Part shown: one piece after another, positions 6,797-9,581 of the stretch
How positions within the stretch are numbered: the stretch's first letter is position 1
How the letters are laid out: each line of letters opens with the position of its first letter
Source of the DNA: Planctomycetales bacterium
Lineage (GTDB): Bacteria; Planctomycetota; Phycisphaerae; SM23-33
NCBI GenBank assembly: GCA_030642005.1
Contig: DAOWOP010000096.1
Coordinates: 1 to 9,581, forward strand
Length of the DNA stretch: 9,581 nucleotides
Direction of reading: 5' to 3'
Position numbers and translations under genes: made by a program
Notes under the pieces: model-generated
What the model was told of the DNA's origin: nothing
What the model saw: the letters and a program-made list of their open reading frames with translations, nothing else
Databases searched by the model: none

Positions 6797-6802
6797 TATA
6801 AT
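6797..6802 (+). promoter_or_regulatory. Perfect TATAAT just upstream of the RNase HII-like start (possible leaderless promoter)
   Basis: TATAAT ends 10 nt before the ATG at 6813, so transcription starting 6-8 nt downstream would leave a leader of only about 2-4 nt. No Shine-Dalgarno sequence is present in the gap (ATCCCACCAT plus AT). The hexamer 17 nt upstream (TTCCCT, 6774-6779) is a weak -35. Confidence 0.4.
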
Positions 6803-6812
6803 CCCACCATAT

Positions 6813-7781
6813 ATGGCGATTATTGCAGGCATAGACGAAGCCGGTTTGGGTCCGATACTTGGGCCTCTGGTGGTGTCGGCGAGCGTTTTTCGCGTGCCGG
6901 ACAAGGCTGCGGATAAATGTTTCTGGTCGATGCTGGCTGGTGCGGTTGTGCGGAAGGGTTTTCGCAAATCGCCCGCCCTGCCGGTGGCTGACTCCAAGGC
7001 GATGCATGTTCGCAGCGCGGGGTTGGTGCATATCGAGCGCGGCGTGCTGGGTATGCTCGCCCAAATCGGCCCGCCGCCAGGGTCGCTGCGTGAACTCCTG
7101 CGTCGCCTCGCCCCGTCCGCAGCCGACCAAATGCAGGGCTATCGGTGGTATGCCGACGCCGACCCGCCCCTGCCGCGACAGGCCGGGGCTGATGACTTGG
7201 CGCTGCGCGCCCGTGGTGCAGCCGAGGCAATGACTCGCCACGGCATCACCATCGAAGCGGTCCGGGCCGAGCCTGTCTTCGCCGGGCAATTCAATCGCCT
7301 GATTGGCACCACTCGCAACAAGGCTGTAGCGTCGTTCGGCATAACCGCCCGCCTGCTGGCCTACGTATTCAAGACCTACGCCGGCGGTGCCGAGCCGACC
7401 TGCATCGTCGTCGATAGGCAGGGCGGACGCATCCGCTACCTCAGACCTTTGCAGCGGATATTCGACGGCGCGGAGATAAAAATTATCGAAGAATCCGACC
7501 GGCGAAGCGCCTACCTGCTCCGCGAGGGCAAGGGCAGTGCGGAAATCCGCTTCTGCACAAAGGCCGAAAGCGATTCGCTACCCGTCGCGCTGGCCAGCAT
7601 GGTCAGCAAATACCTCCGCGAACTGTTCATGGAATTGCTGAATCGCTGGTGGGCCGAGCGCATCGCCGACCTGAAACCCACAGCCGGGTATTACACCGAC
7701 GGCAAACGATTCCTGAATGACATTGCCAAGGTGATCTCATCAGAACACATCGACAGGTCGCTGCTGGTGAGATGCCGATAA
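6813..7781 (+). CDS. Divergent RNase HII-like protein with a long insertion
   Basis: 322 aa, against roughly 200 for a usual RNase HII. The N-terminus GIDEAGLGPILGPLVVSA (6-23) matches the catalytic opening of RNase HII, followed by ADSK (59-62), VVDRQG (199-204) and an ESDSLPVALASMVSKYLRE segment (252-270) resembling the GD...ASI.AK..RD block. The four candidate metal-binding acids D8, E9, D201 and D254 are thus kept. Two things are unusual: the GRG motif, which reads the ribonucleotide 2'-OH in RNase HII, is GLG here; and about 140 residues separate DSK from the third acid, against roughly 50 normally, the extra segment being Arg/Ala/Pro-rich. RNase HIII also departs from GRG, but it has an N-terminal TBP-like domain, absent here. 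It is cytoplasmic, without a signal peptide. It probably cleaves an RNA-DNA hybrid or a related substrate, but activity is inferred only. The ATG at 6813 has no Shine-Dalgarno sequence. Confidence 0.75.
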   Translation: MAIIAGIDEAGLGPILGPLVVSASVFRVPDKAADKCFWSMLAGAVVRKGFRKSPALPVADSKAMHVRSAGLVHIERGVLGMLAQIGPPPGSLRELLRRLAPSAADQMQGYRWYADADPPLPRQAGADDLALRARGAAEAMTRHGITIEAVRAEPVFAGQFNRLIGTTRNKAVASFGITARLLAYVFKTYAGGAEPTCIVVDRQGGRIRYLRPLQRIFDGAEIKIIEESDRRSAYLLREGKGSAEIRFCTKAESDSLPVALASMVSKYLRELFMELLNRWWAERIADLKPTAGYYTDGKRFLNDIAKVISSEHIDRSLLVRCR

Positions 7782-7870
7782 GAATTTCCAATTTCCGATT
7801 TGCAATTGAAAGAATCTCCAGCGGCCGCTCCGGTCAATTGAAAATTGAAAATTGAAAATTGGAAATTCGG
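7782..7870. repeat. Heptad repeat element D: inverted AATTGAA-type repeat
   Basis: The left arm 7782-7809 consists of units AATTTCC, AATTTCC, GATTTGC, AATTGAA. The right arm lies within five units at 7836-7870: three AATTGAA, then AATTGGA and AATTCGG. 7782-7809 pairs with 7841-7868 at 23 of 28 positions, the outer 13 perfectly, around a 31-nt loop that contains the palindrome GCGGCCGC (7821-7828). The hairpin begins directly after the TAA of the RNase HII-like gene and ends about 43 nt before the STAS start. It shares the 7-nt period and inverted layout with elements A and B but not their sequence. Confidence 0.85.
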
Positions 7871-7912
7871 AGGTTATGCTTAGACAGGAAAATCGAAAGG
7901 AAGCGGAAGCCC

Positions 7913-8263
7913 ATGACTATACAGAACTGGTCCGACAATATCATCGTTGCGGAACTGACCGACGACCCGCAGTTTGCCGAGGAAATGGCTTCATTGATGG
8001 ACATGGTGAAGCAAAAGTGCGTCAGCGTGGTGCTGAATCTGTCGGTGATAAGCCATCTGAACTCCTCGAATCTTTCGGCGCTTCTCCGCCTGCGGAAGCA
8101 GGTTCTTGCCGGCAAATGCAGAATGATCCTTTGCGGCGCCGGCAGCCGGGTTCACGGCATCTTCGGCATAACGGGGCTTGACAAGGTTTTCGAGTTCACC
8201 GACGACCCATCCACAGCCCTGACGAGTATCCAGATAGCAGCCGGACCTGATGACGCCGATTAG
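7913..8263 (+). CDS. STAS-domain protein (anti-sigma factor antagonist type)
   Basis: 116 aa, a single STAS domain (about 8-108) of the SpoIIAA/RsbV kind. Such proteins bind anti-sigma/switch kinases when unphosphorylated and release a sigma factor or other partner. The phosphoacceptor loop reads LNSSNLSALLRL (49-60), where the family usually has DSSGLGALL. Ser51 and Ser52 remain, but the Asp before them is Asn and the Gly after is Asn. The second family motif appears as FGITGLDKVFEF (84-95), the usual G-L-x-x-x-F segment. I chose the ATG at 7913: the in-frame TTG at 7859 lies inside repeat D, while AAAGGAAG (7896-7903) sits 9 nt before the ATG. No anti-sigma kinase, PP2C phosphatase or sigma factor is adjacent, so the target is unknown. 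Cytoplasmic, and followed after 97 nt by an unrelated-looking lipoprotein gene. Confidence 0.88.
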   Translation: MTIQNWSDNIIVAELTDDPQFAEEMASLMDMVKQKCVSVVLNLSVISHLNSSNLSALLRLRKQVLAGKCRMILCGAGSRVHGIFGITGLDKVFEFTDDPSTALTSIQIAAGPDDAD

Positions 8264-8360
8264 GGGTCAATCAACCTGACTCGTACCGTCGGTGATCGCC
8301 GGAGCAGTGCCGTCCACGCCTGCGCACACACAATCACCGGAATCAGACAGGAGACAGAAC
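8264..8360 (+). other. Gap between STAS and LamG genes
   Basis: 97 nt without a gene. CGGTGAT (8290-8296) and ATCACCG (8333-8339) are perfect inverted repeats 36 nt apart, too far apart and too short for a confident hairpin. The LamG Shine-Dalgarno sequence AGGAG is at 8349-8353, 7 nt before the ATG. No good promoter was seen, so the two genes may be co-transcribed. Confidence 0.5.
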
Positions 8361-9581
8361 ATGAAAAAAAATACTTTTGCAAAAATCAGGCCGGTTTCAT
8401 TGCTGTCCGTTTGTCTTGGCTCTGTGTTAATCCTGACATCATGCTCGGCCGGCCAAAACAAGGGACTTATCGCCTGCTGGAAGTTCGACGAGGCAACCGG
8501 CGATAAGCTTCTTGATACCTCCGGCAACGGCAACCATGGCGTAATCCACGGGGCCAGGTGGACAAAAGGCAGAGTCGGAACAGGCCTGCGGTTCGACGGG
8601 GTGGACGATTACGTGGAGGTCCCCAAGTCCGCCAGTCTGAACAGTATCAGCAAAGAGATTACGCTGATGTGCTGGATAAAGACTCCGCTGACGGGCAGAT
8701 ACTCCATACTGGAAAGATGGCCCTGCGACAATTCAAATCAACGCTGTCTGGAACTGCATGTGGATTCCGAGGGGAAACTGGTCCGTTTTGCCCTTTCTTC
8801 CGTCGGCGCGCCTGGAACGTGGCACAAACGCCCCGATGCCATACAGGCCGACAAGTGGGTGCACATCGCCGCGACCTCCGACGGTCGGGCTATGAGGGTC
8901 TATGTGAATGGTCAACCGGATCCTTCGGCCTCCGCGCCTGAGGCCACGGGGATATATCCATCCACGGCGGATTTGCATATTGGGGCATGGCGCTCGAAAA
9001 TCGACAAATGGGAGTCCTTCTTCAAGGGCAGCATGGACGAGATAAAAATCTATTCCCGCGCACTGACCCATGAAGAAATACTGAATGACTATAAGGACGG
9101 AAGTCCAAAAGGGACAATTACGGGCAGAATAGTCGATGAAAACGGCAAACCGATAAGGGCCGCGAAGGTTAGAATTAGTTTTTTCCGCACTACTACGGAT
9201 AGAGAAGGAAGATACAAAATTTCCGTCCCGGCAGAGATTTACGAGGTTGTTATCTCCGTGAAGGGTTACAGGAGGGTAACGAAACCGGGTATTGATATAA
9301 GGGTCGATAAGGTTACGAAGGTGGATATTGCACTCACTGAGGACAGGACTGCCCCTTCCATCTCAGAAGTGAAAATAAAGGACGCCGAGGATGTAAGCGC
9401 GGCTGTCGGTTGGCAAACGGATGAGGCGTGCATTGGCACAGTCAGATATGGCACGTCTTCACGAAAGTATGACAAGGTGGCAGAAGAGGCTTCGTACGTG
9501 AAATCCCACCGGATAGTCCTGGCCGGACTTATTCCAAATACGAAATACTATTTTACAATGGAAAGCGAAGACAAAGGCCAA
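8361..9581 (+). CDS. Surface lipoprotein with LamG, carboxypeptidase-regulatory-like and fibronectin/PAP-like domains (3' truncated by window)
   Basis: 407 codons are visible with no stop before the window ends. The N-terminus is a lipoprotein signal: Lys-rich start, hydrophobic 13-25 and lipobox LTSC with C28, so the mature protein should be membrane-anchored. Residues about 35-245 form a LamG/concanavalin-A-like domain: ACWKFDE (38-44), DTSGNGNHG (52-60), LRFDGVDDYVEV (76-87), WVHIAATSDG (166-175), VYVNG (180-184), FKGSMDEIKIYSRAL (221-235). Residues about 250-327 match a carboxypeptidase regulatory-like beta-sandwich (GTITGRIVDENGKPI, 251-265; TDREGRYKI, 279-287). Residues about 330-407 look like the fibronectin-type domain at the front of purple-acid-phosphatase-like proteins (VGWQTDEACIGTVRYG, 349-364; HRIVLAGLIPNTKYYF, 383-398). 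All three are binding or spacer modules. A catalytic domain, if any, lies beyond the window. ATG at 8361 is supported by AGGAG 7 nt upstream. Confidence 0.88.
   Translation, partial: MKKNTFAKIRPVSLLSVCLGSVLILTSCSAGQNKGLIACWKFDEATGDKLLDTSGNGNHGVIHGARWTKGRVGTGLRFDGVDDYVEVPKSASLNSISKEITLMCWIKTPLTGRYSILERWPCDNSNQRCLELHVDSEGKLVRFALSSVGAPGTWHKRPDAIQADKWVHIAATSDGRAMRVYVNGQPDPSASAPEATGIYPSTADLHIGAWRSKIDKWESFFKGSMDEIKIYSRALTHEEILNDYKDGSPKGTITGRIVDENGKPIRAAKVRISFFRTTTDREGRYKISVPAEIYEVVISVKGYRRVTKPGIDIRVDKVTKVDIALTEDRTAPSISEVKIKDAEDVSAAVGWQTDEACIGTVRYGTSSRKYDKVAEEASYVKSHRIVLAGLIPNTKYYFTMESEDKGQ

Noticed and set aside
7859..7912. Longer N-terminus of the STAS protein from a TTG at 7859
   Set aside because: It begins inside repeat D and would place repeat-encoded residues before the domain; the ATG at 7913 has a suitable AAAGGAAG upstream.
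8290..8339. Hairpin from CGGTGAT/ATCACCG
   Set aside because: Only 7 bp with a 36-nt loop and no extension; chance level for this length of sequence.

Overview
The window most likely comes from a heterotrophic, polysaccharide-degrading bacterium of the Planctomycetota, possibly a Phycisphaerae/Sedimentisphaerales-type lineage. This is inferred from the combination of a secreted protein carrying both dockerin-type calcium repeats and a C-terminal PEP-CTERM sorting signal, a secreted family 8 polysaccharide lyase, LamG/carboxypeptidase-regulatory/fibronectin-like surface lipoproteins, and gaps filled with degenerate 7-nt tandem repeats. No rRNA or other marker fixes the taxonomy. No tRNA, rRNA, CRISPR array, insertion sequence or phage gene was seen.

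Layout. 1-285 is non-coding, with a heptad repeat hairpin and a possible promoter. 286-729 (+) is a small FHA-domain protein. It converges, across a 40-bp gap, on a minus-strand cluster read right to left: mannose-1-phosphate guanylyltransferase (4591-3518), the RuvX/YqgF-type nuclease (3443-2982) and a secreted PL8 lyase (2989-770) whose start overlaps the ruvX stop by 8 nt. 4592-4928 is a divergent intergenic region with a third heptad repeat and a promoter-like TATAAT for the plus strand. 4929-6728 (+) is a secreted C39-like cysteine-peptidase-fold protein with beta-helix-like repeats, a dockerin pair and PEP-CTERM. 6813-7781 (+) is a large, divergent RNase HII-like protein whose start sits 10 nt after a perfect TATAAT. 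After an AT-rich inverted heptad repeat come a STAS-domain protein (7913-8263) and a LamG-type lipoprotein (8361 to the window end, truncated).

How the genes fit together. The PL8 lyase, the dockerin/PEP-CTERM protein and the LamG lipoprotein are exported and fit capture or breakdown of complex, probably anionic, polysaccharides at the cell surface. ManC makes GDP-mannose for the cell's own glycans. FHA and STAS proteins are signalling parts whose kinases or partners are not in the window. RuvX and the RNase HII-like protein are nucleic-acid enzymes.

The strongest unexplained signal is the family of 7-nt-period repeats. Three copies have the core GCTGANN, two of them folding as hairpins with a shared T-rich loop, and one copy has the core AATTGAA and is also inverted. 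One copy almost exactly fills the gap between the manC stop and the ruvX start. The second most interesting item is the RNase HII-like protein, which keeps four acidic residues but replaces the GRG motif with GLG and carries a long insertion.
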